Assembly (NCBI GenBank): GCA_031552535.1 | Contig: JAVBMJ010000024.1 | Span: 1-64,000 of the forward strand | Direction: 5' to 3' | Length of the DNA stretch: 64,000 nt | Source of the DNA: JAVBMJ01 sp031552535 | GTDB taxonomy: Bacteria; Bacteroidota; Bacteroidia; Bacteroidales; Rikenellaceae | In this document: piece by piece, positions 8,300 through 17,606 of the stretch | Numbering within the stretch: the stretch's first letter is position 1 | Layout of the letters: each line of letters starts with the position of its first letter | Translations under genes and position numbers: made by a program | The notes under the pieces: model-generated | What the model was told of the DNA's origin: nothing | The model's database searches: none | Seen by the model: only the letters and a program-made list of their open reading frames with translations

Positions 8300-9916
8300 A
8301 TGACAAATAAACCGGAAATAAAGTCCCTCCTTCGAAGTGCGATGCTGTTTTTGACGATGATATTCGCCACACATTCGTTTGGGCAAATAAATATTACAGC
8401 CGGTTTTGATTCGGGAAATATAGGTAGCTACTCGTTAGTCGATTCCATATGGTTGCACAGGGGTGGCAACGACTCGTTGCAGGTTGTTTCAGTGGATGTG
8501 TTCCCGCGCATGGACCCGGCCAATCCGGTAGATACGGCGTTGGTGCCCAGTTCAAGATGGTATCACTTCAGAATGGAGGGGGTTAAGGACAAATTGGTAG
8601 TGCTGCGTATCGGGGGCTCGGAGGTGGTACGGCCGTTTTATTCCCGCGACGGGGTGTCTTACCGCCGGTTTCCGGCGGAAGGGAACTATCCTCCGGGGTC
8701 GCTGAGCGGTCTTTTTACCTGCGACACGGTATATGTTGCCTATTTTATACCTTATACTTATGCCCGCCACCGGGAAAAAATCGCGCGATGGAGCCGTCTC
8801 GATTGTGTCCGGCATAAAGTTATAGGTCGAAGCAGCATGGGATTGCCGGTCGATATGCTTACCATAACCGATAGCGGGTACGGCGACGAAGGTAAAAAAA
8901 CGGTGTGGATACATGCGCGCATACATCCCAGCGAAGCCCCGTGCAGCTGGCACCTGGAAGCATTGATAGACCGGCTCGTCGCCGATACGCCTTTTGCCGC
9001 TGAATTGCGTCGCGAGGCAGTGTTCCACGTAGTGCCGATGGCCAATCCCGACGGGGTGGCAGGAGGCTACTCGCGGTCGTCGTCCACAGGAGTGAATCTG
9101 GAGATCAACTGGAACAGGCCCGATTCGCTTACAATGCCCGAGGTGGCGGCACTTAAGGGGGCTATCGACAGTATTTCGCAACATCACCCGTTAGATCTGC
9201 TGTTGAACCTCCACTCACAGGTAGCCAATTCGGTAACTTACTGGATACATACCGCGTCGTCTTCCGACACGGCCAACTGCCGGCGCGAAGAGTTATTGTC
9301 GGCGCTTACGATGAGCCATTCCCCGTATTACCGCCCCGCGGATCGTTGTTACTCCACTCTGGGCGGGCGATATGCCGAGGGATGGATGTGGAGCCGGACC
9401 GGGGGCCGGACCACGGCCATAACTTTCGAGACCCCTTATACCTGCTATAACGAAGACATCGACGGAGAATGGGTGTCGGTCGAAAACCTGGGGCATCTGG
9501 CCGGAGCGACAATCCTGGCTGTTAGTGACTTCCTCGACTTGGGCAAATCATGCCGTGTGATAGCCGATCCTGCAGAGTCGGCCCGGTCCAATGGCCGGTG
9601 GCACGTAAAGAAGGCGGGCAACGAGATCGTTTTCGGCGACTACTATCTAATGGCCAAACATAAAGGCGCTCCGTTGAGGGTGGTGTTCCGTGGCCTCGGC
9701 AAGGGTGGATATACGCTTTACAGATGGGGTTCGGACGCCTTGCCGGATGCCGGCATGGACGTGACGAACACTGTGCAAAGTTCCGGCGGGGCGGTGAACC
9801 GTTGGCAGGAGGCAGGACGGATAACGATTAGACGCCCCGGGCGTTTTGTTTGGAAATACCGCGCCACCTCTCCCGGCGACCGTGTGGATGCTTTAATGCT
9901 GGTAAAAACCCAGTAA
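8300..9916 (+). CDS. secreted M14-family zinc carboxypeptidase
   Basis: A secreted metallocarboxypeptidase-like protein of about 538 residues. I use the ATG at 8300 because it gives a good signal peptide (MTNKPEIK, then a hydrophobic run ending HSFGQ); the open frame runs back to a TTG at 8177 without one. An N-terminal beta domain precedes the M14 catalytic domain: the HPSEAP box gives the HxxE zinc pair, NLHSQ gives the third ligand His, and ITFETPYT supplies the catalytic Glu. A C-terminal beta-rich tail of about 150 residues follows. It resembles the M14 peptidases next to Bacteroidota cell-surface systems; its substrate is unknown. No operon partner is visible. Confidence 0.88.
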   Translation: MTNKPEIKSLLRSAMLFLTMIFATHSFGQINITAGFDSGNIGSYSLVDSIWLHRGGNDSLQVVSVDVFPRMDPANPVDTALVPSSRWYHFRMEGVKDKLVVLRIGGSEVVRPFYSRDGVSYRRFPAEGNYPPGSLSGLFTCDTVYVAYFIPYTYARHREKIARWSRLDCVRHKVIGRSSMGLPVDMLTITDSGYGDEGKKTVWIHARIHPSEAPCSWHLEALIDRLVADTPFAAELRREAVFHVVPMANPDGVAGGYSRSSSTGVNLEINWNRPDSLTMPEVAALKGAIDSISQHHPLDLLLNLHSQVANSVTYWIHTASSSDTANCRREELLSALTMSHSPYYRPADRCYSTLGGRYAEGWMWSRTGGRTTAITFETPYTCYNEDIDGEWVSVENLGHLAGATILAVSDFLDLGKSCRVIADPAESARSNGRWHVKKAGNEIVFGDYYLMAKHKGAPLRVVFRGLGKGGYTLYRWGSDALPDAGMDVTNTVQSSGGAVNRWQEAGRITIRRPGRFVWKYRATSPGDRVDALMLVKTQ

Positions 9917-10385
9917 TGAAGAAGGCATCTAATATGCACGAGCGGTCGGAAGATCGTATTTTGCTCTTCGTTAATGCATTATAATGGCCAAATCACGACA
10001 AAAGGTTATATCGAGTGACTCCATTAGGTGGAATTGAGGAATTCTGTCGCGCATCGGCAATGCTTTTCCCCTGCTCAATTAGGTCCTTCGGCTATGCTCA
10101 GGATGACAATACAACAAAAATAGCGCGATCTGTTCGCGCTATTTTATTGTTATACATACTGTTGGAATCTTCCGGCCACTTGTGGTCTCATATGGACCAC
10201 TTCTTTTATTCGGACTCCCCTCGGAGAAAAATTTCAAATATGCGAGTCTAAGAGGGTTAAATTTCGTTTTGAGACATTTTCTTCCGATATTTCGACTGGC
10301 CTGAGGACTGCCATGGGTTTTAGGGCTGGCGGCGTTCGCCACATCCTGTCCCAAAGTGGCAAGCCGCAATATCACCTCACGCCCT
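9917..10385. other. intergenic between M14 peptidase and gldE-like gene
   Basis: No gene. It contains a short stretch near 10070-10110 (reading CCTTCGGCTATGCTCAGGAT) that resembles a dispersed low-complexity repeat common in Bacteroidota intergenic DNA (from memory), a strong bidirectional hairpin at 10117-10145, and a small GTGGTC/GACCAC inverted repeat near 10180. The flanking genes converge here, so this is a terminator region. Confidence 0.5.
10117..10145. terminator. bidirectional hairpin terminator
   Basis: Perfect 12-base stem AAAATAGCGCGA / TCGCGCTATTTT with a 5-base loop, A-rich before and T-rich after, between converging genes. It fits a bidirectional intrinsic terminator. Confidence 0.75.
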
Positions 10386-11666
10386 CTACGCCTCCACCTT
10401 CACCTTATCTATACGGCGGCCGTCGAGCGACCGCACCGTAAATGTCACGGCATGACCCGTGACACTCTCGCCGACAGCCATAAAATCGCGGCGTAACTCC
10501 AACATCAGGCCCGCAATGGATTCCGAGTCACCTTTTATGTCACTGAAATAATCCTCGCTCAACCCCAGCACCCGCTCCAGGTCATTCAGATGGGTTTTAC
10601 CTTCGAATACGAAGGTGTGGTCGTCTATCCTGACATATGGCGACTCCTCCGAATCCGACTCGTCGGATATCTCGCCCACAACTTCCTCAAGGATATCTTC
10701 GAGCGATACAACCCCTATCGTTGAGCCGTATTCGTCGACAACCACGGCAATATGCACCTTGTTACTCTGGAACTCTTCGAGCAGGTCGGCGATCTTCTTG
10801 TTCTCCGGAATAAAATAGGGCTTGCGCAACAGTTTCTGCCATTCGAACGAGTCACCCTCTGCAATATACGACAACAAGTCCTTGACATATAGCACACCTT
10901 GTATGTTATCGAGACTCTCCCCGTAGGCCGGTATGCGCGAGAATCCCGATTCTATGATCACCCGCTTCACCTCGTCGTACCCCGACCTGATATCGAGAGC
11001 CACGATATCCATACGAGGCTTCATGATCTGCGACACGTCGGTATTCACAAAACTCACTATCCCCGAAAGCATCTGTTTCTCCTCTTCGGTTTGGTTGCCG
11101 GTGATCTCCAGGGCGTTAGAAAGTTCGTTGATCGAAATAACCCGGCGCTTTCCTCCCAGCGAATAGTTGATAAATCCGCCAAGCTTCATCAACACCCACG
11201 AGAGAGGTTTGAAAACACTCTTCAACACCAGTAATACCGGCGCCATCACGCGCGCAACACCCAACGGATTATACGATGAAAATATTTTGGGGATAATCTC
11301 CCCAAAGAGCAATAACACAAAAGTTACAACGATTACCTTGATCGCGAATTCGGCCCCGCTACTCTTAAACGACACCAGGATGTCGATCACACGGTTAGAC
11401 AGGATAACTATGCAGATATTTACAAGATTGTTGACTATCAGTATTGTGGCCAACAGATAGTCCTGCATCGAAAGCAGCTTTAGTATGGCATTGTCCGCAC
11501 GGCTTTTATGCCGTTTTACGGTATTTATGTTCGACGGCGAAAGAGAGAAAAAAGCAGTCTCGGCTCCCGACACCATTGCCGACACCATGAGCAGCAACAG
11601 GGTGACTATCAAAAAAGTGATAACCCCGGGATCAAATGGATGCCATTCCAGGATCGCACTAAACAT
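10386..11666 (-). CDS. gldE: CNNM/CorC-family membrane protein, GldE-like
   Basis: A 426-residue inner-membrane protein. The N-terminal DUF21/CNNM region (about residues 10-185) has four hydrophobic segments and the SGAETAFFSLSPS motif typical of GldE from memory. Two CBS domains follow (about 205-330; MKPRMDIVALD, SRIPAYGESLDNIQGVL, VVVDEYGSTIGVVSLEDILEE), then a C-terminal CorC/HlyC transporter-associated domain. In gliding Bacteroidota GldE is linked with GldD; in non-gliding Bacteroidales it is retained with unclear function, possibly magnesium transport. It lies alone here, downstream of ftsZ with a 152-base gap. Confidence 0.82.
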   Translation of the reverse strand: MFSAILEWHPFDPGVITFLIVTLLLLMVSAMVSGAETAFFSLSPSNINTVKRHKSRADNAILKLLSMQDYLLATILIVNNLVNICIVILSNRVIDILVSFKSSGAEFAIKVIVVTFVLLLFGEIIPKIFSSYNPLGVARVMAPVLLVLKSVFKPLSWVLMKLGGFINYSLGGKRRVISINELSNALEITGNQTEEEKQMLSGIVSFVNTDVSQIMKPRMDIVALDIRSGYDEVKRVIIESGFSRIPAYGESLDNIQGVLYVKDLLSYIAEGDSFEWQKLLRKPYFIPENKKIADLLEEFQSNKVHIAVVVDEYGSTIGVVSLEDILEEVVGEISDESDSEESPYVRIDDHTFVFEGKTHLNDLERVLGLSEDYFSDIKGDSESIAGLMLELRRDFMAVGESVTGHAVTFTVRSLDGRRIDKVKVEA

Positions 11667-11818
11667 TTCTAAAAAACCAAATATTCATAACATATCGCGC
11701 TTTTGGCATCGTAACCAGGCTTCCGTGCATCCGGTTCGTGCAATTTTCAAGAAAAAGCGGGGAAACCGGTGGAGCAAAAAACGACGAAAGCAAACGTGAC
11801 CGTTTGTGTTAACACTCC

Positions 11819-13156
11819 CTAAAACAGCGATCCAGTCTGCGGATCCGACGATTCTTCCTTTTTCGTCCCCGGCTTCGGTCCCGCCGGCTTAGTGAACTCA
11901 ACTTTACGGCGCAGGTACGCCGGTGTCGACAATATGTCGTCCAGGTCGGAATAAGCCTCCGGCCGGTTCGAAACCAGCACTTCCTTCACCTTATCCTCGA
12001 ACTGGCGCTCCTGGACCTTAACCACTTCGCGTTCCGGTAGTTTGTCCTGGCCATTACTGGCCGGTTCCGGCCCAACCTTTTTATCATCCTCGGGAATTGG
12101 AGGTACCGCATTACCCGCTGCGGCCATTGTTCCCCACTGCACACCCCGCTGCACACCCCCCCGGGCCGGTGCCGTGCCCGGATTGAGCAGGTCGGCAACC
12201 TCAAGGTCGAACCCCGTTGCAATTATAGTCACCTCGATCTCATCCTCCAATGCAAGGTTGCTACCCGCGCCCCATATCATATCGGCCCTGTTACCCGCAC
12301 GTTCCTGTATGTACTCCGCGATCCAGTACGCCTCTTCCAGAGTAACCTCGTCGCGGCCCGATGTGATGCTGAGCAACACGTTGCGCGCCCCCACGATATT
12401 GTTGTGGTTCAGCAGCGGCGAATTGAGGGCCAGGTCGGCCGCCCGTTGCGCCCTGTCGGCACCTCCGGCCCTGCCCGATCCCATGAGCGAAATACCGCTG
12501 TCGCTCATCACCGTACGCACATCGGCGAAGTCGACGTTTATTATCCCGTCGCGTGTTATTATCTCGGCAATGCCTTTGGCCGCCGTAGCCAATATATCGT
12601 CGGCTTTACCGAAAGCTTCGGTCAACGGCAGTTTACCGTAAATCTCCTGTATACTCTCGTTGTTGATGATCAGAAGCGAATCGACCACACCCCTCAGTTG
12701 CTCGATACCTTCCTGGGCCTGACGTGTACGCAACGGACCTTCGGCCTTGAAGGGTAGCGTCACGATACCCACCGTAAGTATACCCATATCCTTGGCCGCC
12801 TTGGCAATAACCGGAGCGGCACCCGTACCGGTGCCACCGCCCATTCCGGCCGTGATGAACACCATGCGCGTCCCCTCGCGCTCGAAAACCGACGTAATGT
12901 CGCCTATATGGTTCAACGCGGCGGCACGCGCCCTCTCAGGACGGTTGCCCGCACCGAGCCCCTCGCCGAGCATCACCTTGATGGGCACCTGGCTGCGGTT
13001 CAACGCCTGCCTGTCGGTATTGCACACGATGAAAGTAACGTCGGTGATTCCCAGATCGAACATGTGGTTGACCGCATTGCTGCCGCCTCCGCCAACCCCG
13101 GCGACCATGATGATCGAAGGACGCGCCGGTTCCATGCCTTTAAATATAATGGTCAT
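11819..13156 (-). CDS. ftsZ: cell division protein FtsZ
   Basis: The tubulin-like GTPase that forms the division ring. The 445-residue product has the nucleotide-binding GVGGGGSNAVNHM segment, the tubulin signature GGGTGTGAAPVIA, and the synergy-loop NVDFADVRTVM. A variable linker of about 100 residues leads to the conserved tail peptide PAYLRRKVEF, the docking site for FtsA and others; an unusual extra 25 Pro/Lys/Ser-rich residues follow it. It is last in the leftward murC-ftsQ-ftsA-ftsZ group, 156 bases after ftsA. Confidence 0.97.
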   Translation of the reverse strand: MTIIFKGMEPARPSIIMVAGVGGGGSNAVNHMFDLGITDVTFIVCNTDRQALNRSQVPIKVMLGEGLGAGNRPERARAAALNHIGDITSVFEREGTRMVFITAGMGGGTGTGAAPVIAKAAKDMGILTVGIVTLPFKAEGPLRTRQAQEGIEQLRGVVDSLLIINNESIQEIYGKLPLTEAFGKADDILATAAKGIAEIITRDGIINVDFADVRTVMSDSGISLMGSGRAGGADRAQRAADLALNSPLLNHNNIVGARNVLLSITSGRDEVTLEEAYWIAEYIQERAGNRADMIWGAGSNLALEDEIEVTIIATGFDLEVADLLNPGTAPARGGVQRGVQWGTMAAAGNAVPPIPEDDKKVGPEPASNGQDKLPEREVVKVQERQFEDKVKEVLVSNRPEAYSDLDDILSTPAYLRRKVEFTKPAGPKPGTKKEESSDPQTGSLF

Positions 13157-13312
13157 GTCTGTTAAATTATCAAATTACAGTCCGGTTCAACTCCCTCCCC
13201 GGCTTAAGTTTTGCTTTGCCCCATCCGTAGCCAGTTTATAGCCTGTCCTTTACTATCGCGGATACTATATTCCATCCTCCCCGTTTCGAGTAGCTGTGGG
13301 GTGAGGGCGTCG

Positions 13313-14803
13313 TCAGATGATGGTGTTGTCATCGTCCGGAGAAGGCTTGAAATTGAACAACTTGTCTACGAAATTACCTATCGATTTTGCAACCCCTTTG
13401 GAAGAAACCCCCGTAGCGGGATCTACCTGCTGCGATACTTCTGTCCCCGGATTGCCCTTCGCCTGTTCAGGTTTCGTTTCCGCATCCCTGCCGGTTTTAT
13501 CCTGTGCCGTCGGCGCATCATTTTTATGCTGCCTGCCGCCACCCCTGCTCCACCATTTCCTGCCTTCGCGCCCGGCATTGTTCTCCGGACCGGCCACCAT
13601 ACCGGCCTCGTGCGGGTCCATCTGCGGAATGGTCACGAACTCGCTCGCACCGCTCCTGGCACCGGATGTAGCGCTCGTATAAAGCATCCCTATGGCTGCC
13701 GAGAGTGCCGGATCGTAAGCCTTTGGCATCGAAGCCTCGTTTACCCATACCGTAGGAGCAGCCAAACGAACCTCCATGCCGGTATGCATCCTGAACAGGT
13801 GGTCGATATTCTTCAGTTTTGCCCCGCCTCCCGTAAGCACTATGCCGCAGGGCAACTTGTCCCCGAATCCCGCCCGGGCGATCTCGTCCATCACATATTT
13901 CACTATGTCGAGCATCCTCGCCTCGATCACCAGGGCAAGGTTGCGGTACGACACATCTTTAGCCAATCTCCCCTTGATGTTTATCAATTTGTCGGGACTC
14001 GCCATTTCCGCCACAGCACTGCCGTGCGAGGTCTTCAGCGCTTCGGCATACTTGTGGAAAATACCGTAAGCCTTGATGTCTTCGTTGATAGCGTCCGATC
14101 CCACGGGCACGACGGCTACATGCCGCATCACGTTGTCGTACCATATACACAGATCCGTAGTGCCGCCACCTATGTCGACCACCGCGACGCCGGTCTCCTT
14201 CTCGTCGGGCAGTAGCACCGCTTCGGCCGACATGATGGGGTTGATCAGGGGCTTTGCACCGGCCATGCGGATATCCACCTTCTCGAAAGCCTTGTGCAGC
14301 CTGTCGACCGCACTGTTGGAGGCTATGACGAAATTGAACCTGGCACCCAGGTTCTGCCCGAACATGCCCACCGGACGATACGTGCGTTCTTCGTCGTTGA
14401 CCGTGTAATATTGCGGAACGAACAGCAATATTTTTTTGCCTTCCGAAGCTTTTACGTTACGCATATTGTCGGTGAGCTTCTGGACGTCGCCCTGGCATAT
14501 CTCCCCGTCGGCGCCTTCAACCGGTACATTATAAGAACGCCCCATACACTCCAGGTGTTGCCCCGAAATGCCTGTGAACGCCTCGTCTATTTTGATGTCG
14601 TTCTGTTGTACCTCGTCGATAGCTTCCTTCAACGACGAGGCCACCAGCTCGATATTCTTTATCTCGCCGCGCGACATGCCTTCGGCCTTCCTGACCGTGC
14701 CGGCCACGATGTTCAACTTCCCGTCGTCGTCGAGGTGCCCCACAACCACCGCCACGTTGCTGCTCCCCAGGTCGATGGCTGCTATGTAATCCTTGCGTTC
14801 CAC
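13313..14803 (-). CDS. ftsA: cell division protein FtsA
   Basis: Actin-fold protein that tethers FtsZ to the membrane. The 496-residue product starts at GTG (MERKDYIAAIDLGSSNVAVVV). It shows the phosphate-1 loop, the SHS2/1C region, VVDIGGGTTDLCIW (phosphate-2) and VLTGGGAKLKNI (adenosine site). After a low-complexity charged stretch (about 395-465, rich in Gly, Arg, Lys and Asp), it ends in KSIGNFVDKLFNF, which fits the C-terminal membrane-targeting amphipathic helix. It lies 39 bases after ftsQ. Confidence 0.96.
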   Translation of the reverse strand: MERKDYIAAIDLGSSNVAVVVGHLDDDGKLNIVAGTVRKAEGMSRGEIKNIELVASSLKEAIDEVQQNDIKIDEAFTGISGQHLECMGRSYNVPVEGADGEICQGDVQKLTDNMRNVKASEGKKILLFVPQYYTVNDEERTYRPVGMFGQNLGARFNFVIASNSAVDRLHKAFEKVDIRMAGAKPLINPIMSAEAVLLPDEKETGVAVVDIGGGTTDLCIWYDNVMRHVAVVPVGSDAINEDIKAYGIFHKYAEALKTSHGSAVAEMASPDKLINIKGRLAKDVSYRNLALVIEARMLDIVKYVMDEIARAGFGDKLPCGIVLTGGGAKLKNIDHLFRMHTGMEVRLAAPTVWVNEASMPKAYDPALSAAIGMLYTSATSGARSGASEFVTIPQMDPHEAGMVAGPENNAGREGRKWWSRGGGRQHKNDAPTAQDKTGRDAETKPEQAKGNPGTEVSQQVDPATGVSSKGVAKSIGNFVDKLFNFKPSPDDDNTII

Positions 14804-14842
14804 TGTTTTTGCGTATTCTGTAAAAAATATATACCCGCCTCT

Positions 14843-15697
14843 CTACCTGGTGCAGACTATCTGTCCCCGGTATTTGAGGTTTATAACCTTTTCCGCGCCC
14901 CATCCTTCCGCCGGGATCGCTTTGCGGTAAAACAACTGCAATTTCGAGAGTTTTTCCTCGTATCCGTCGAGCGTGCCCAGCAGGATCACCTGGTCGCCAA
15001 CCCTCGAAACGAGCTCTATTTCAGGCTCATGCCATTCTGGCAAACTCCCCGGGGCGCTCCCGCCCGTAACCGAGATCTGCACGAACATCGCCCGCCAGAA
15101 ACTATTACCCTCAATGTAACTTACAAAGTTAGTCAGTTTGCGAATAAAACCGTAATTTTCCGCAAATTTTTTTTTGTTATCGGCGCCTATGTCCTCCAGC
15201 CTCCCGGCATAGCCCTTAGGAAAAGGCAACGGGATATAACCAGAAACAACAGGCACATAACTCGATGCATGGTTCTGAAGCGGCAGTATCCAACCGTCGT
15301 CGGTGACATAGAAGTTGTAATCATCCGGGCTCCAGCCCGTTACAACGCGCATCATCGGATGGCGCTGCGTAAGTGTGATATGGATCACGCCCGACATGTC
15401 GGCCCAGACACTGGCATCCCTGACATATCCGCGCCGCTCCGCCAGGCGCTCGATGGCCAGCGTGTTGATGTCGCGTACCGGCATGTTTTTGAGGGTTATG
15501 CCTTCGTTCTCGATCCACAGGCGAACCATGGCCGGGGTTATCACACCCAGCCGCGCGCTGTCGAGCACCCTGATGTCGAGTGCCCTGAAAATGCGCGCGC
15601 TCTCCCCCTGGTCCGACACGTTGCGCGCCCACACCAGGTAAGCCACAATGCAACCCCAGGCCAACACAGAAACCGCTATGCCCAACGCCCGTCTCAC
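14843..15697 (-). CDS. ftsQ: cell division protein FtsQ
   Basis: Bitopic division protein; the 284-residue product has a short N-terminus, one transmembrane helix (about residues 5-24, GIAVSVLAWGCIVAYLVW) and a periplasmic part with a POTRA-like region followed by a beta domain. Sequence is poorly conserved in this family, so the call also rests on position between murC and ftsA. The start is GTG, and it overlaps the murC stop as GTGA, which points to translational coupling. Confidence 0.85.
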   Translation of the reverse strand: MRRALGIAVSVLAWGCIVAYLVWARNVSDQGESARIFRALDIRVLDSARLGVITPAMVRLWIENEGITLKNMPVRDINTLAIERLAERRGYVRDASVWADMSGVIHITLTQRHPMMRVVTGWSPDDYNFYVTDDGWILPLQNHASSYVPVVSGYIPLPFPKGYAGRLEDIGADNKKKFAENYGFIRKLTNFVSYIEGNSFWRAMFVQISVTGGSAPGSLPEWHEPEIELVSRVGDQVILLGTLDGYEEKLSKLQLFYRKAIPAEGWGAEKVINLKYRGQIVCTR

Positions 15698-17163
15698 CGC
15701 TTCAACGCCTCCGCTATATCTTTACAGTAATTTTCTATGTCGCCGGCCCCAAACGTGACCACTATGTCTGTCTCCATCTTACTTATTTCCTCCGCGATGC
15801 GCTCCTTGAGCACTGTGCGGCACGGTACCGTGATCTGCCCGGCGATAAGTTCCGACGTCACACCCTCGATGGGCTCTTCGCGTGCCGGATAAATGGGCAG
15901 CAGCACAACCTCGTCGGCAAGCGACAGCGCCGAGGCGAACTGAGGGTAGAAGTCATTGGTCCGGGAATAGAGGTGCGGCTGAAACACCGCCGTGACTCTG
16001 CGCCCGGGGAACATTCCCCGTACCGAACGCAATGCCGCTTCCAATTCTGCGGGATGGTGGGCATAGTCGTCCATATAGACCCTCTGCGGTGTGTCGATGT
16101 ATATCTCGAAGCGGCGTTTCACCCCGCGGAATTCCCTTATGGCTTCGCGCAGTTTCGCCTCGTTGAATCCCGCAACCCAGAGCATGGCAACGGCCCCCAC
16201 GCAGTTCTCTATATTGACCATCCCCGGCACGCCCAGTTCGCAATCGCGGATAATCCGGTCTGGACATACAATATCGAAGCGGTAGCGGCCTCCGCCGGTA
16301 AGCGCAATGCCGGACGCATGGAAGTCGGCAGCGTCTTTGTCTGTCCCGCCGTCGAGCGCATACTTCCACACCTTGATCCCGCGGTTATCTATGACGACGT
16401 CGGCGCCGCGTTTTATGATCAGCGTGCCGCCGGGTTTTATCTGCCTTATGAATTGGGAGAATGCTTCCTTCACCGCCTCGTGGGTGCCGTATATGTCGAG
16501 ATGGTCGGCATCGGCCGACGTTATCAGCGCCACGTCGGGATACAGTTGCAGGAACGAGCGGTCGAATTCGTCCGCCTCAACCGCCAGCCGTCGTCCCCGG
16601 CCCAGAACGAGGTTGCTGCCGAAATTGACCGATATGCCTCCCAGAAATGCCGACCCGCAACCCGCACCTCCTGCGTCGTCACCCGTGTCGCCTGTCTTGC
16701 TTCCGCTTGCCGCATTGTCCTGTACGCTGCAATTCCCCGTGCTGCATCCGGCATCGACCCCGGCCCGGCAGTTTAGCCATGCGGTAAGGGTGGTGGTTGT
16801 CGTCTTGCCGTGCGTACCGGCAATGGCCATCACATATTTGCCCTGGGAGAGAACCCCCAGCATCTGTGAACGCTTGACCATCATGAAGCCGTTGTCGATG
16901 AAGTAGTTCAACTCGCTGTGGTCGGCTGGTACGGCCGGAGTGCGCACCACGAGTGTCGATGCCTTATCCCTGAACGGCTCGGGGATCATCTCTATTCCAT
17001 CCTCATAATGCACAGCGGCGCCTTCACGTTCGAGGCTTCGGGTAAGTGCCGTTGGCGTACGGTCGTAGCCGGCCACCTGTTTGCCCTCGTGCAGGAAGTA
17101 GCGGGCCAGGGCGCTCATGCCTATGCCGCCTATTCCGAGGAAGTATATTTTTTCGAAGTCCAT
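15694..17163 (-). CDS. murC: UDP-N-acetylmuramate-L-alanine ligase MurC
   Basis: Adds L-Ala to UDP-MurNAc, the first peptide step of peptidoglycan synthesis. The 489-residue Mur ligase has the Rossmann N-terminal domain (FLGIGGIGMSALA), the ATP P-loop AGTHGKTTTT (115-124), the central domain and the C-terminal domain (YDDYAHHPAELEA-like motif, here MDDYAHHPAELEA). Oddity: between the P-loop helix and SAFLGGIS there is a Gly/Cys/Asp-rich insertion of about 30 to 35 residues (about 133-169, with four Cys) where other MurC proteins have a short link. It leads the murC-ftsQ-ftsA-ftsZ group; a TAnnTTTG element lies at 17237-17244. Confidence 0.95.
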   Translation of the reverse strand: MDFEKIYFLGIGGIGMSALARYFLHEGKQVAGYDRTPTALTRSLEREGAAVHYEDGIEMIPEPFRDKASTLVVRTPAVPADHSELNYFIDNGFMMVKRSQMLGVLSQGKYVMAIAGTHGKTTTTTLTAWLNCRAGVDAGCSTGNCSVQDNAASGSKTGDTGDDAGGAGCGSAFLGGISVNFGSNLVLGRGRRLAVEADEFDRSFLQLYPDVALITSADADHLDIYGTHEAVKEAFSQFIRQIKPGGTLIIKRGADVVIDNRGIKVWKYALDGGTDKDAADFHASGIALTGGGRYRFDIVCPDRIIRDCELGVPGMVNIENCVGAVAMLWVAGFNEAKLREAIREFRGVKRRFEIYIDTPQRVYMDDYAHHPAELEAALRSVRGMFPGRRVTAVFQPHLYSRTNDFYPQFASALSLADEVVLLPIYPAREEPIEGVTSELIAGQITVPCRTVLKERIAEEISKMETDIVVTFGAGDIENYCKDIAEALKR

Positions 17164-17236
17164 GATATACAGTGTTGTTTATGCGATATTTCTGCGGTTT
17201 TTCGCCGTCTTTGTCCGGTTCGGTACGCCCGCGACA

Positions 17237-17244
17237 CAAAGGTA
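17237..17244 (-). promoter_or_regulatory. candidate murC operon promoter
   Basis: Read leftward TACCTTTG (TAnnTTTG), about 74 bases before the murC ATG. No good -33 match. Confidence 0.5.
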
Positions 17245-17261
17245 ACTCAATTAGCCGTAAT

Positions 17262-17360
17262 TTCAGGCAGGCTCACGGGTTTTGCGGGGGATTTCTGTCG
17301 AAAAAATAAACCGTTTTTACAACCCTTCAGGCAGGCGTTAAACATTTGCGGAACTTTCGT
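17262..17360 (+). repeat. dispersed 100-base conserved non-coding repeat, copy A
   Basis: Alignable over about 100 bases with the reverse complement of 62462-62563. Shared blocks include CAGGCAGGCT, GGGTTTTGCGGGG, ATTTCTGTCGAAAA, ATAAACC, TTTTTACAACC and GTTAAACATTTGCG, broken by small indels. Both copies point toward a gene 250 to 400 bases away (GH88 here), so it may be a leader, a regulatory region or a small RNA. Confidence 0.65.
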
Positions 17361-17606
17361 TCAATTTGACAGCATTTATTTAGAGAACAGTTTCTTAGAA
17401 ACTGGCGATGATTGCAGATGATCCGTCATAAATTCATGCCGGCCTGCCAGGGAGGTGCCAATGTAACATTCCCGCTTTTTTTGAGCGGCAAAAAGATATT
17501 TTTCGGGATTATTGTATTAATTTCGTACTTTAATCCCCAATGCCTCTGTCATACCGCAGAAGCTACGCTTTGCCATACCGATAACCTCTAAACACCATAA
17601 TCTGTT

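Larger units (their letters stand above)
17164..17606. other. intergenic between murC and GH88 gene
   Basis: Divergent, non-coding. It contains the leftward murC promoter candidate (17237-17244) and copy A of a roughly 100-base dispersed repeat (17262-17360). The rest, up to the GH88 ATG, is AT-rich with a degenerate TACTTTA at about 17525 and no clear promoter. Confidence 0.5.

Noticed and set aside
10015..10251. A 78-residue frame in the gap after the M14 peptidase gene
   Set aside because: It runs through a common intergenic repeat-like stretch and a terminator hairpin, and has no domain or ribosome site.
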